Shown: positions 24,379 to 33,697, counted from the first letter of the stretch. The stretch: DNA of 64,000 nucleotides from Hypericibacter sp963696655 (GCA_963696655.1 CAVOLB010000045.1:1-64000), one strand, 5' to 3'. Notes: generated by a model from the letters alone, not told the origin. Numbers and translations: made by a program.

Positions 24379-25925
24379 CGCGCCTCTTCGTTCCGATCAA
24401 TTCGACGGCCCTCTCGCTCGATGCCGAGGAGGTGGCCGAGGCCCTCGGGCTCGCCCTGAAGCGCAACGGCGCCAAGGCCGAGATCGTCCGCAACGGGTCG
24501 CGCGGCCTCTTCTGGCTGGAGCCGCTGATCGAGGTGGAAACGCCGGCCGGCCGCGTCGGCTACGGGCCGGTGACGCCGGACGATGTGCCGGGGCTTCTCG
24601 CCGCCGGATTGCTCGAGGGCGGCGAGCACAAGCTGCGCCTCGGGCTGGTCGAGGAGATTCCCTGGCTCAAGCGCCAGCAGCGCCTGACCTTCGCGCGTTG
24701 CGGCATCGTCGATCCGCTGTCGCTCGAGGATTACGAAGCCCATGGCGGCTATCGCGGCCTCGCCAAGGCGCTCGCCATGGAGCCCGCCGCCATCGTCGAC
24801 GCCGTCACCACGTCTGGCCTGCGCGGACGCGGCGGCGCGGGCTTCCCGACCGGCATCAAATGGAAGACGGTGCTCGGCGCCCAGGCCGACCGGAAATACA
24901 TCGTCTGCAACGCCGACGAGGGCGACAGCGGCACCTTCGCCGACCGCATGCTGCTCGAAGGCGATCCCTATGGCCTGATCGAAGGCATGACGATCGCGGG
25001 GCTCGCGGTCGGCGCCAGCCAAGGCTTCGTCTATATCCGCTCCGAATACCCGCACGCCTTCCGCACCTTCAAGCGCGCGGTTGCGAATGCCCGCGACGAA
25101 GGCCGGCTCGGCCCCGGGATCCTCGGCAGCGATTTCGGCTTCGATATCGAAGTGCGCATGGGCGCCGGCGCCTATATCTGCGGCGAGGAAACCTCGCTGC
25201 TGGAAAGCCTCGAGGGCAAGCGCGGCGTGATCCGCTTCAAGCCGCCGCTGCCGGCGCTCCAGGGCCTCTTCGGCAAGCCCACGGTGGTCAATAACCTCGT
25301 CACGCTCTCGACCGTTCCCTTCATCCTTGCCGAAGGCGCCGAAGCCTATCGCGATTTCGGCATGGGCCGCTCGCGCGGCACCTTGCCGGTGCAGCTCGCG
25401 GGCAATGTGAAGCGCGGCGGCCTCGTGGAGCTCGCCTTCGGCGTCACGCTCGACACGCTGATCAACGATTTCGGCGGCGGCACCGCCTCGGGCCGGCCCT
25501 TGCGCGCGGTCCAGATCGGCGGCCCGCTCGGCGCCTATTTCCCGGCGAGCCTGCTCGATCTGCCGATGGACTATGAGGCGCTCGCAGCCAAGCGCGGCAT
25601 GCTGGGCCATGGCGGCATGGTGCTGTTCGACGACAGCGTCGATCTCGCACGCCAGGCGCGCTTCGCCATGGAGTTCTGCGCCGTCGAATCCTGCGGCAAA
25701 TGCACGCCCTGCCGCATCGGCTCGACGCGCGGCGTCGAGATCATGGACCGCATTATCGCCGGCCGCGACATCGAGGCTCAGACCGCGCTCCTGCGCGATC
25801 TCTGCGAGGTCATGACCGACGGCTCGCTCTGCGCGCTGGGCGGCCTGACGCCGCTGCCGGTCCTGAGCGCGCTCGACCATTTCCCCGAGGATTTCAAACG
25901 GCCGGTTGCGGCCGCGGCCGAGTAG
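24375..25925 (+). CDS. fdsB: NAD-dependent formate dehydrogenase beta subunit
   Basis: NuoF-like subunit carrying FMN, the NAD site and a 4Fe-4S cluster; with FdsG it forms the diaphorase part. The FMN/NADH region is GLRGRGGAGFPTGIKW with CNADEGDSGTF, and the cluster ligands are in ESCGKCTPCRIG plus a later Cys in GSLCALGG. An N-terminal thioredoxin-like stretch of about 110 residues precedes the core, as in FdsB. The GTG start at 24375 overlaps the fdsG stop. Length 516 residues. Confidence 0.94.
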   Translation: MTRLFVPINSTALSLDAEEVAEALGLALKRNGAKAEIVRNGSRGLFWLEPLIEVETPAGRVGYGPVTPDDVPGLLAAGLLEGGEHKLRLGLVEEIPWLKRQQRLTFARCGIVDPLSLEDYEAHGGYRGLAKALAMEPAAIVDAVTTSGLRGRGGAGFPTGIKWKTVLGAQADRKYIVCNADEGDSGTFADRMLLEGDPYGLIEGMTIAGLAVGASQGFVYIRSEYPHAFRTFKRAVANARDEGRLGPGILGSDFGFDIEVRMGAGAYICGEETSLLESLEGKRGVIRFKPPLPALQGLFGKPTVVNNLVTLSTVPFILAEGAEAYRDFGMGRSRGTLPVQLAGNVKRGGLVELAFGVTLDTLINDFGGGTASGRPLRAVQIGGPLGAYFPASLLDLPMDYEALAAKRGMLGHGGMVLFDDSVDLARQARFAMEFCAVESCGKCTPCRIGSTRGVEIMDRIIAGRDIEAQTALLRDLCEVMTDGSLCALGGLTPLPVLSALDHFPEDFKRPVAAAAE

Positions 25926-25951
25926 CGGTCGAGAGAAGAGGAAGACCTCCC

Positions 25952-28792
25952 ATGGCACTGCACCCCGAGATCGATTACGGCACCCCCGCCCGCGTCGGCG
26001 CGCCGGTCACGCTCGAGATCGACGGCCAGGCGATCACGGTGCCGGCCGGCACCTCGGTGATGCATGCCGCGGTCGAGGCCGGGCTGTCGATCCCCAAGCT
26101 CTGCGCCACCGACAATCTCGAGCCCTTCGGCTCCTGCCGCCTCTGTCTGGTCGAGATCGAAGGCCGCCGCGGAACGCCCGCCTCCTGCACCACGCCGGTC
26201 GAGCCCGGCATGAAGGTCAAGACCCAGACGCCGCGGCTGGAGAAGCTGCGCAAGGGCGTGATGGAGCTCTATATCTCCGACCATCCGCTCGATTGCCTGA
26301 CCTGCGCCGCCAACGGCGATTGCGAGCTGCAGGACATGGCCGGCGCAGTGGGCTTGCGCGAAGTGCGCTATGGCTATGAGGGCGCCAACCATTTCGCCGC
26401 CAAGAAGGACGAGTCCAATCCCTATTTCAGCTTCGATCCGGCCAAATGCATCGTCTGCTCGCGCTGCGTGCGGGCCTGCGAGGAGGTCCAGGGCACCTTC
26501 GCGCTGACGATCGGCGCGCGCGGCTTCGCCTCGCATGTGTCGGCCGGCCAGGACGAGGATTTCCTCGGCTCCGAATGCGTCTCCTGCGGCGCCTGCGTCC
26601 AGGCCTGCCCCACCGCGACCCTCATCGAGAAATCGGTGATCGAGCTGGGCCAGCCGCGCCGCGAGGTCGTCACCACCTGCGCCTATTGCGGCGTCGGCTG
26701 TTCCTTCAAGGCCGAGCTCAACGGCAACACCGTCGTGCGCATGACGCCGTGGAAGGACGGCAAGGCCAATCACGGCCATTCCTGCGTCAAGGGCCGCTTC
26801 GCCTGGGGCTATGCCGCGCATAAGGAACGCATTCTGAAACCGATGATCCGCACCAGCATCGACCAGCCCTGGCGCGAGGTCTCCTGGGACGAGGCGATCG
26901 GCTACGCGGCCTCGGAGTTCAAGCGGATCCAGGCCAAATACGGCCGCAACTCGGTCGGCGGCATCACCTCCTCGCGCTGCACCAACGAGGAGACCTTCCT
27001 GGTGCAGAAAATGATCCGCACCGCCTTCGGCAACAACAATGTCGATACCTGCGCGCGCGTCTGCCATTCGCCCACCGGCTATGGCCTCAAGACCACGCTC
27101 GGCACCTCGGCCGGCACGCAGGATTTCGATTCGGTCGATGAGAGCGACGTGGTGCTGGTGATCGGCGCCAACCCGACCGACGCCCACCCGGTCTTCGCCT
27201 CGCGCATGAAGCGCCGTCTGCGTCAGGGCGCCAGGCTCATCGTCGTCGATCCGCGCCGCATCGACCTGGTGCGCTCGCCCCATATCGAGGCCCAGTTCCA
27301 TCTGGCGCTCAAGCCCGGCACCAATGTGGCGGTCGTCAACGCGCTGGCCCATGTGATCGCGACCGAGGGCCTGCTCGACGAGGAATACATCAAGGAGCGC
27401 TGCGATCTCGAGAGCTTCCGCGAGTGGCTCGCCTTCATCCGCCAGCCGCTGAACTCGCCGGAAGCGAGCGAGGCCCATACCGGCGTCCCGGCAGCCGAGC
27501 TGCGCGGCGCCGCGCGTCTCTATGCGACCGGCGGCCGGGGTGCCATCTATTACGGCCTGGGCGTCACCGAGCACAGCCAGGGCTCGACCACGGTCATGGC
27601 CATGGCCAACCTCGCCATGCTGACCGGCAATATCGGCCGCAACGGCGTGGGCGTGAATCCGCTGCGCGGCCAGAACAATGTGCAGGGCGCCTGCGACATG
27701 GGCTCCTTCCCGCATGAGCTCTCGGGCTACCGCCATGTCTCCGACGCCCCGACCCGCGCCCTGTTCGAGAGCGCCTGGGGCGTCGCGATCGATCCGGAGC
27801 CGGGCCTGCGCATTCCCAACATGCTCGATGCCGCCGTCGACGGCAGCTTCAAGGGCATCTACATCCAGGGCGAGGACATCCTGCAGTCCGACCCCAACAC
27901 CCATCATGTGGGCGCGGGATTGGCCGCGATGGAATGCGTGGTCGTCCAGGATCTGTTCCTGAACGAGACCGCCAGCTACGCCCATGTGTTCCTGCCGGGC
28001 TCCTCCTTCCTCGAGAAGGACGGCACCTTCACCAATGCCGAGCGGCGCATCAGCCTGGTGCGCAAGGCGATCCCGCCGATGGCGGGCAAGGCCGACTGGG
28101 AGGCCACGATGGCCCTCTCGGCGGCGCTGGGCTATCCGATGAACTACAAGCACCCCTCCGAGATCATGGACGAGATCGCGCGGCTGACGCCGACCTTTGC
28201 GGGCGTTTCGTTCAAGCGGATCGAGGAATTGGGCAGTATCCAGTGGCCCTGCAACGACAAGGCGCCGGAGGGCACCCCGATCATGCATGAGAAGGGCTTC
28301 GTGCGCGGCAAGGGCCTGTTCGTGCTGACCGAGTTCGTGCCGACCGAGGAGCGCACCGGTCCGCGCTTCCCGCTGATCCTGACCACCGGCCGAATCCTCA
28401 GCCAGTACAATGTCGGCGCCCAGACGCGGCGTACCGCCAACTCGGTCTGGCATGAGGAGGACCGGCTGGAGATCCATCCGCATGACGCCGAGGAACGCGG
28501 CATCAATGACGGCGACTGGGTGCAGCTGAAGAGCCGCGCCGGCGACACCACCTTGCGGGCGCGCGTGTCCGAACGGATGCAGCCGGGCGTGGTCTACACG
28601 ACCTTCCACCACCCCGACACCGGCGCTAATGTCGTGACCACGGAATTCTCGGACTGGGCGACCGACTGCCCGGAATACAAGGTGACCGCTGTCCAGGTCT
28701 GCCCGACCAACCGCCGCTCGGATTGGCAGGAGGAGAATGACGAATTCACCCGACGCGCGCGGCGCATCGCGGCGGCGCCGGCGGCCGAGTAG
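25952..28792 (+). CDS. fdsA: NAD-dependent formate dehydrogenase alpha subunit (catalytic)
   Basis: Molybdenum bis-MGD subunit that oxidises formate to CO2. N-terminal 2Fe-2S (CATDNLEPFGSCRLC), His/Cys 4Fe-4S (HPLDCLTCAANGDC), two ferredoxin clusters (CIVCSRCVRAC and CVSCGACVQAC) and the catalytic-domain 4Fe-4S (CAYCGVGC) come in order. The Mo ligand is Cys371 in RVCHSPTGYG, so this is a cysteine and not a selenocysteine enzyme. Length 946 residues from ATG 25952 after a GAGAAGAGGAAG ribosome site. The frame is open further upstream within fdsB, but that part is not coding. Confidence 0.96.
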   Translation: MALHPEIDYGTPARVGAPVTLEIDGQAITVPAGTSVMHAAVEAGLSIPKLCATDNLEPFGSCRLCLVEIEGRRGTPASCTTPVEPGMKVKTQTPRLEKLRKGVMELYISDHPLDCLTCAANGDCELQDMAGAVGLREVRYGYEGANHFAAKKDESNPYFSFDPAKCIVCSRCVRACEEVQGTFALTIGARGFASHVSAGQDEDFLGSECVSCGACVQACPTATLIEKSVIELGQPRREVVTTCAYCGVGCSFKAELNGNTVVRMTPWKDGKANHGHSCVKGRFAWGYAAHKERILKPMIRTSIDQPWREVSWDEAIGYAASEFKRIQAKYGRNSVGGITSSRCTNEETFLVQKMIRTAFGNNNVDTCARVCHSPTGYGLKTTLGTSAGTQDFDSVDESDVVLVIGANPTDAHPVFASRMKRRLRQGARLIVVDPRRIDLVRSPHIEAQFHLALKPGTNVAVVNALAHVIATEGLLDEEYIKERCDLESFREWLAFIRQPLNSPEASEAHTGVPAAELRGAARLYATGGRGAIYYGLGVTEHSQGSTTVMAMANLAMLTGNIGRNGVGVNPLRGQNNVQGACDMGSFPHELSGYRHVSDAPTRALFESAWGVAIDPEPGLRIPNMLDAAVDGSFKGIYIQGEDILQSDPNTHHVGAGLAAMECVVVQDLFLNETASYAHVFLPGSSFLEKDGTFTNAERRISLVRKAIPPMAGKADWEATMALSAALGYPMNYKHPSEIMDEIARLTPTFAGVSFKRIEELGSIQWPCNDKAPEGTPIMHEKGFVRGKGLFVLTEFVPTEERTGPRFPLILTTGRILSQYNVGAQTRRTANSVWHEEDRLEIHPHDAEERGINDGDWVQLKSRAGDTTLRARVSERMQPGVVYTTFHHPDTGANVVTTEFSDWATDCPEYKVTAVQVCPTNRRSDWQEENDEFTRRARRIAAAPAAE

Positions 28793-28796
28793 GGGC

Positions 28797-29678
28797 ATGG
28801 GCTCGATGCTGTCGCGCTCTCGCGCCCCGCGCGCGACGCCGATGCCGGCCTCGGAATCGCTCAAGATTCCGGCGGCCTCGGCGCGGTTGAGCGCCGAGCA
28901 CTGGCAGGGCGGGAACCACCAGGCCATCGAGCAGACGGTCGCAACCGAAACGCCCCTGGCCGTCACCTATAACGGCGAATCCTATGTCGTGATGATGGGT
29001 AGCCCAGCCGATCTCGAGGATTTCGCGCTGGGCTTCAGTCTCGCCGAAGCCATCGTGAAGCGCGCCAGCGAGGTCGGGGCCATCCAGGTGACCGATCATG
29101 GCCGCGGCCTTCAGATCGATGTGACCATCCCCGAACGGCGCGCCCGCATGCTGGGCGTGCGCTCGCGCAATCTGACGGGCCGCGCCGGCTGCGGGCTCTG
29201 CGGCATCGCCGAACTCGACCAGGCGCTGCGGCCCCTGCCTCGGCTCGCGCCCGGGCCGGTGGTTTCGAGCCGCGTCATCGCCGCTGCGGTCGAAGGCCTT
29301 CCCGCCTTGCAGCCGCTCAACCGGGACGTTCGAGCCGTTCATGCCGCGGCCTGGTTCACGGTCGACGGAGAGCCGGTCCTCGCGCGCGAGGATGTCGGGC
29401 GTCATAACGCGCTCGACAAGCTGATCGGCGCCCGCGCGCGGATGTTCCCCGAGGGCGATTACGCGCCGGGCTTCGCCGTCATTACCAGCCGTATGAGCGT
29501 CGAGATGGTGCAGAAGGCCGCGACCGCCGGCATCGGGCTCCTGGTGGCGGTTTCCCTCCCCACCACGCTCGCGATCGAGACCGCCCAAGCCTGCGGCCTT
29601 ACGCTGGTGGCCGGCGCCCGCGACGAAGGCTTCCAGGTCTATACCCACCCCGAGCGAATCGCCGAGACCAGACCATGA
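28797..29678 (+). CDS. fdhD: Formate dehydrogenase accessory sulfurtransferase
   Basis: FdhD transfers sulfur from IscS to the molybdenum cofactor and is required for formate dehydrogenase activity. The sulfur-carrying motif is AGCGLCGIAEL, and FALGFSLAEAIV and REDVGRHNALDKLIG are the other family signatures. The start is uncertain: ATG 28797 is very close to the AGGGG ribosome site, and ATG 28806 (MLSRS) is better spaced. About 290 residues either way. It overlaps fdsD by four bases. Confidence 0.93.
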   Translation: MGSMLSRSRAPRATPMPASESLKIPAASARLSAEHWQGGNHQAIEQTVATETPLAVTYNGESYVVMMGSPADLEDFALGFSLAEAIVKRASEVGAIQVTDHGRGLQIDVTIPERRARMLGVRSRNLTGRAGCGLCGIAELDQALRPLPRLAPGPVVSSRVIAAAVEGLPALQPLNRDVRAVHAAAWFTVDGEPVLAREDVGRHNALDKLIGARARMFPEGDYAPGFAVITSRMSVEMVQKAATAGIGLLVAVSLPTTLAIETAQACGLTLVAGARDEGFQVYTHPERIAETRP

Positions 29679-29887
29679 ATCCCGACCGCCTCGTCTATAT
29701 GGCGAATCAGATCGCCAAGGGCTTCCGCCTCAAGAGCGAAGACCGCGCGGTCGCCGACACGCTCGACCATATCCAGAAATTCTGGGAGCCGCGCATGCGC
29801 CGCGAAATCCTGGCCGTGCTCGCCGCCGGCGGCGACGGCCTCGAACCCATCGCCCGCAAGGCCGTCGAACGGATCACGGTCAGCTAA
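29675..29887 (+). CDS. fdsD: Formate dehydrogenase delta subunit
   Basis: A 70-residue protein of the FdsD family, thought to assist assembly or stability of the soluble formate dehydrogenase. It begins with the usual LVYMANQIAKGFR and continues KFWEPRMRREIL. It overlaps the fdhD stop as ATGA and closes the fdsGBA-fdhD-fdsD operon. No mobA-like gene is in the operon. Confidence 0.9.
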   Translation: MNPDRLVYMANQIAKGFRLKSEDRAVADTLDHIQKFWEPRMRREILAVLAAGGDGLEPIARKAVERITVS

Positions 29888-29914
29888 CCCCCCGCTGTCA
29901 CCCCCGCGACCGCG

Positions 29915-31247
29915 CATAGGCGCTAACTTATGGCGGTGACGATTTGAATGGGTCTTTGCCGTGGTGGGTCGAGCAATTTGTTGGCGATCTTGGCGAGGCG
30001 CCGGAGTGCCGTGTTGAAGGGTCGATTGGTCTGGATGGCATAGCGACAGAAGCCCAGGGTGAGCTTCAAGGCGCGCCAGAGAGAGAAGCATCGGGCAGAT
30101 TTGCGCTCAGGGGGGAACGTCGAGGACTTCGATGGCGAGGTCCTCGGCGATGAGCGCGACGATGAGATTGGCGTAGATCCAGGTTCGAGCGAGTTGAGGG
30201 TTCCTGGCGGGGAGGCCTTTGAGCTCGGCGAGGCTCTTCAGTCGCTTGATGGCGAGCTCGATCTGCCAGCGCAGCCGATAGAGATCGGCCAGGTCGTTGG
30301 GATCGATGTCGCTGGCGGGGATCGAGGTGATGAGGATCAGATGCTCGGTGGCGGCGACGGCGGTTTGGCTGGGCGTGTAGACCTCGCGCTGGGCGGCCCG
30401 GGCGAGCCGTTGCCGGGCTTTGACGGCGGCCTCGGGGGAAAGCGGCAGGACCACGAGGCGGGCTGGGACCGGCTCGAAGCGGGCGTTGCGGCCATGAGCG
30501 ATGCGCACGGGCTGATCGAAGAGGCCCTTACGGGTGGAGACCAGAAGAGCCTTGCGAATGTCGAAGCGCTGCCCCTTGGCGGTCAGCAGACGCAGTTGGC
30601 GTGACCCGAGCCGATTGAGGAAGTCGCCACCGGCTTCGACCGCGGCCCGCAGATCGTTGGGTCGCACGAAGCCGCGATCGGCCACCACCAGATCGCCGGT
30701 CCGCAGCGTCAGGCGCGACAGGCTCTCCCCCTGGCGAGCCGGCGTCAGCGTCAACTCGTCGATGCGCCGCCCAACCAGATCGAAGCTCACATGAAGCCGC
30801 CAATCCGGCCGCCGGCGTCCGGGGGCGCTCAGGGTCGTCCCGTCGATCAGGCGCAGGCTGCGACCCAGCTTGGACAGTCCTTGCGGCACCCGCTCCGCCA
30901 GGATCGCCCCCAGCAATCGCTCCAGCCAGGGCGCCGCCGCCTGCAGGCGCTTCATCACGGCCACATCGGACAGCGTCGCGATCTCTTCGAGCTCGGCAAT
31001 CGCTGCCACGGCCCGCAGGGACAAGCCGCAGGCACCATAGAGCAGCGCCAACCGCAGCAGCCCAGCCGCATCGCGAACCGCACGCGAGCGCGTAAATGCA
31101 CCGCTCTCCCGCGCCGTTGCTTCCAGATCGAAATCGACCGGCAGCCGACCCAGCAGCTCCCGGTACCCACCTTGTGTCTGCGAAGGATTCATCCCAATGG
31201 TGAATCACATCGCGACGCCCCCGTGAATCCCTAAGTTAGCGCCTATG
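29915..31247 (-). mobile_element. IS4-family insertion sequence, 1333 bp
   Basis: Ends are 16-base perfect terminal inverted repeats, CATAGGCGCTAACTTA at 29915-29930 and its complement at 31232-31247. The flanks read CGCGACCGCG (29905-29914) and CGCGAAAGCG (31248-31257), a 10-base duplication with two mismatches. Both flanks belong to a palindromic repeat whose other parts lie at 29896-29904 and 31258-31325, so the element sits in the loop of that hairpin. One transposase gene reads on the minus strand. Confidence 0.88.
30107..31192 (-). CDS. IS4-family transposase (possibly frameshifted near its end)
   Basis: DDE transposase with Asp117 in RLIDGTT, Asp172 in VVADRGF and the YREK signature LYRLRWQIELAIKRLK (Tyr305, Arg308, Glu312, Lys319). 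The frame ends at DVPP followed by TGA, just after a run of six C on the coding strand near 30110. Moving to the next frame across that run opens about 61 more codons (beginning PERKSARCFSLW) that end at a TAG inside the terminal repeat at 29923, giving 422 residues, a more usual layout. It may therefore be a broken copy, although all catalytic residues are intact. Confidence 0.88.
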   Translation of the reverse strand: MNPSQTQGGYRELLGRLPVDFDLEATARESGAFTRSRAVRDAAGLLRLALLYGACGLSLRAVAAIAELEEIATLSDVAVMKRLQAAAPWLERLLGAILAERVPQGLSKLGRSLRLIDGTTLSAPGRRRPDWRLHVSFDLVGRRIDELTLTPARQGESLSRLTLRTGDLVVADRGFVRPNDLRAAVEAGGDFLNRLGSRQLRLLTAKGQRFDIRKALLVSTRKGLFDQPVRIAHGRNARFEPVPARLVVLPLSPEAAVKARQRLARAAQREVYTPSQTAVAATEHLILITSIPASDIDPNDLADLYRLRWQIELAIKRLKSLAELKGLPARNPQLARTWIYANLIVALIAEDLAIEVLDVPP

Positions 31248-31325
31248 CGCGAAAGCGGGGGCCCATATCGATCCAGCGGTGTCGGTTGAGGGTTGGGTCC
31301 CCGCTTTCGCGGGGATGACGATGAG
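31248..31325. repeat. Palindromic intergenic repeat (CCCCGCGAAAGCGGGG type), split by the IS
   Basis: The right part reads GCGAAAGCGGGGGCCCA and ends GTCCCCGCTTTCGCGGGGAT; its missing left arm TGTCACCCCCGC lies at 29896-29907 on the far side of the insertion sequence. Rejoined, it makes two hairpins bounded by TGTCA and ATGACG, a form common in alphaproteobacteria. Confidence 0.75.
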
Positions 31326-31329
31326 CGCC

Positions 31330-33471
31330 TTACCCCGCCGCGCGGCGTTCCGGCGTATCGGCGGGGGCGTCGCTGGGCGTGGCCGGGAGGCGGCAGGTGA
31401 CGCGGGTGCCGACGCCGGGCTTGGAGACGAGCTCGACCTCGCCGCCATGGAGCTCGATCAGGCTCTTCACCAGGGCGAGGCCCAGCCCGCTGCCGCTCTG
31501 GCGCCGGCCGCCGACGCGGGCGAACTTCTGGAAGGCCTGGCCCTGGTCCTGCTCGGCGATGCCAACTCCATTGTCGACCACCTCGATCTCGAGCCGGCCC
31601 TCGACGCGCCTTGCGGTCATCCGCACGGCGCCGCCCAAGGGCGTGAACTTCATCGCATTGCTGATGAGATTGTAGATCGCCTGTTTGAGGCGCCGTTCGT
31701 CGCCGGTGACGCGCCCGATATCGGGCGGGCAGTCGAGCTCCAGCGCCACGCCGCGCGAGCGCGCACGCTCGGCACTTAAGGTCACGAGATCCTTCAGCAT
31801 CGCCGCGACATCGACCGGCGCCAGCTCGAGCTGGAGATAGCCCGCCTCGATGGTGGCGATGTCGAGGATGTCGTTGATCAGCAGCAGCAGCTGCTGCGAG
31901 GCGTCGATGATGCCGTGGCTGTACTCCGCCTGGCGCTCGGTCAGTGGCCCGAAATATTGCTGATCGAGGATCTCGGCGAAACCGATGATCGCGTTCAGGG
32001 GCGTGCGCAGCTCGTAGGAGACGTTGGCGATGAATTCCGACTTGAGCCGGTCGGCGGTCTCGAGCGCGGCGTTGCGTTCGGCGAGCGCGCGCTGTACCCG
32101 CACGCTGTCGCTCACATCCATATAGATCATCAGGCAGGCGCCGTCGGGCAGCGGCACCGCCGCGAAATCGATGGTCGAGCCGTCGGCGCGCTCCATGCGG
32201 CCGGTGCGCGCGGTGCGGTCCTGGAGCCGGTCGATCATGCGCTGCTTCAGGCGCGGCCAGGCGACCGTGTCGAAGAAATCGCGGATGAGGTCGACCAGCT
32301 GGGTCGCATGCGGCTCGTCGGTGAGGTCGCCCTCATGGAAGCTCCACATCCGCACGAAGGCCGGGTTGAAGAGCTTGAGCCTGCCGTCGGCGCCGAACAC
32401 CGCGACGCCCTCGAACAGATTGTCCAGCGTCTCCCGCTGGACATCGATCAGCGTGTTGTAGGAGCGCTCCAGCGCCAGCGTGTCGGTCACGTCCTCGAAG
32501 GTCATGACGATGCCGCCGAACGGGTGCGGCGCGGCCACGCGCCGGATGGTGCGCCCGTCGGGCAGATGCAGCAGCGCTTCGAGCGGATTGATGGCGCTCA
32601 TCAGGCTGCGCCGCAGCTCGCGCTTATAGGCCGGGAAATCGGGCTGCTCCGGCAGGCGGCGCTTTTCGCGCAGCTGCTCCAGGAGCTGCTCCAGGGTCGG
32701 CTCGCTGCGCAGGAACTCGGCCTCGAGGCCCCAGAGGCGGGTATAGGCGCTGTTGAAGAACTTCACCCTTGCGTCGGGCCCCAGGATGATGATCCCGGTG
32801 CTGAGCTGCTCCAGCACCTCGCCATGGGCCTGGATATGGCGCGCCAGCTCGAACTGGGTCGATTCGACGCTGGTCATGTCGCGGGCATAGCCGACGAGGC
32901 GGCCGTCGGGCAGCGGCTGCTCGATGAATTCGAACAGCAGCCGCTCGCCGCCGACCACGGTCGGCCGGCTTTCCGACTGGCCCAGCCCCAGATCGCGCGC
33001 GCGCTCGGCCAGCGCCCGGCCGCCGGCCAGCTCGGTCTGTTCCAGGAGCACCTTGGGCCGGTCGGCCTCGACCGCGCGGGCATAGGCGAGATTGACGAAA
33101 TCGAGGGAGAGATCGGCACGCCGGCGCCAGACCGGGACGGGGATGCTGTCGAGGATCTGCTGCAACCCGTCGCGCTGGCCGGCGATCGCGGCGATCTGGC
33201 CGGCGGCCTCGGCGCGGGCATTTTCGAGCGTGGTGCGTTCGATGGCGGCCTCGCGCTCGCGCGCGACCGCGCGGGCCCGTTCGCGGCGAACCAGGAGGCC
33301 CGCCGCCACCAGCCCCGCCAGCAGGCCCAGGAGAAGGGCCGCCAGGAGCCAGGCAAGGCCCCAGCCGGGCGGCATATCGTCCGTCTCGGCCGCCAGCGCC
33401 CAGCGCGGCGCGCCCAGCCCCACGACCGCGATCGCCAGCCAGGAAGAGGCAGCCCTCACCAGACCCAACAT
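31330..33471 (-). CDS. divL: DivL-like sensor kinase with tyrosine in the H-box
   Basis: Membrane-linked PAS-domain histidine-kinase-like protein. A signal-anchor (MLGLVRAASSWLAIAVVGLG) and a second hydrophobic segment are followed by about three PAS-like domains (roughly residues 110-460), a dimerisation helix and an ATPase domain with NLISNAMKF, VDNGVGI and GSGLGLAL. The H-box reads NVSYELRTPLNAI: tyrosine replaces the phospho-accepting histidine, as in Caulobacter DivL, which controls the CckA-CtrA cell-cycle pathway. Start uncertain: ATG 33471 (Tyr486) or GTG 33498 (Tyr495). Location next to ahcY supports the assignment. Confidence 0.82.
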   Translation of the reverse strand: MLGLVRAASSWLAIAVVGLGAPRWALAAETDDMPPGWGLAWLLAALLLGLLAGLVAAGLLVRRERARAVAREREAAIERTTLENARAEAAGQIAAIAGQRDGLQQILDSIPVPVWRRRADLSLDFVNLAYARAVEADRPKVLLEQTELAGGRALAERARDLGLGQSESRPTVVGGERLLFEFIEQPLPDGRLVGYARDMTSVESTQFELARHIQAHGEVLEQLSTGIIILGPDARVKFFNSAYTRLWGLEAEFLRSEPTLEQLLEQLREKRRLPEQPDFPAYKRELRRSLMSAINPLEALLHLPDGRTIRRVAAPHPFGGIVMTFEDVTDTLALERSYNTLIDVQRETLDNLFEGVAVFGADGRLKLFNPAFVRMWSFHEGDLTDEPHATQLVDLIRDFFDTVAWPRLKQRMIDRLQDRTARTGRMERADGSTIDFAAVPLPDGACLMIYMDVSDSVRVQRALAERNAALETADRLKSEFIANVSYELRTPLNAIIGFAEILDQQYFGPLTERQAEYSHGIIDASQQLLLLINDILDIATIEAGYLQLELAPVDVAAMLKDLVTLSAERARSRGVALELDCPPDIGRVTGDERRLKQAIYNLISNAMKFTPLGGAVRMTARRVEGRLEIEVVDNGVGIAEQDQGQAFQKFARVGGRRQSGSGLGLALVKSLIELHGGEVELVSKPGVGTRVTCRLPATPSDAPADTPERRAAG

Positions 33472-33561
33472 GTTGTGTCGAGACCCCACGCGAATCACTT
33501 TATCGCGGATTCGTCACGGAGGCCATGCGCGTGGCCGGCAAAGGAATGGGCCATTTGCTTT

Positions 33562-33697
33562 CCCTCCCCCGTCTTCGGGGGAGGGCAGGGAGGGGGATGA
33601 CTGGATAGGCGATACGGGCCTGAATGCTGTTCGGTCCCAACCTTATTGACCGAGCAGCCCCCTCCCTCACCCTCCCCCGGAACGGGGGAGGGGACAG
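33562..33697. repeat. Paired C-rich/G-rich palindromic repeat, copy 3
   Basis: One hairpin CCCTCCCCCGTCTTCGGGGG and a mirrored CCCTCCCCCGGAACGGGGGA flank about 75 bases. The inner GACCGAGCAGCCCCCTCCCT is the complement of the inner part of copy 1. It lies between ahcY and the divL-like gene. Confidence 0.8.

Noticed and set aside
25778..28966. Open frame of 1062 codons on the minus strand opposite fdsA
   Set aside because: Shadow of fdsA, which has every cofactor motif; no ribosome site or domain.
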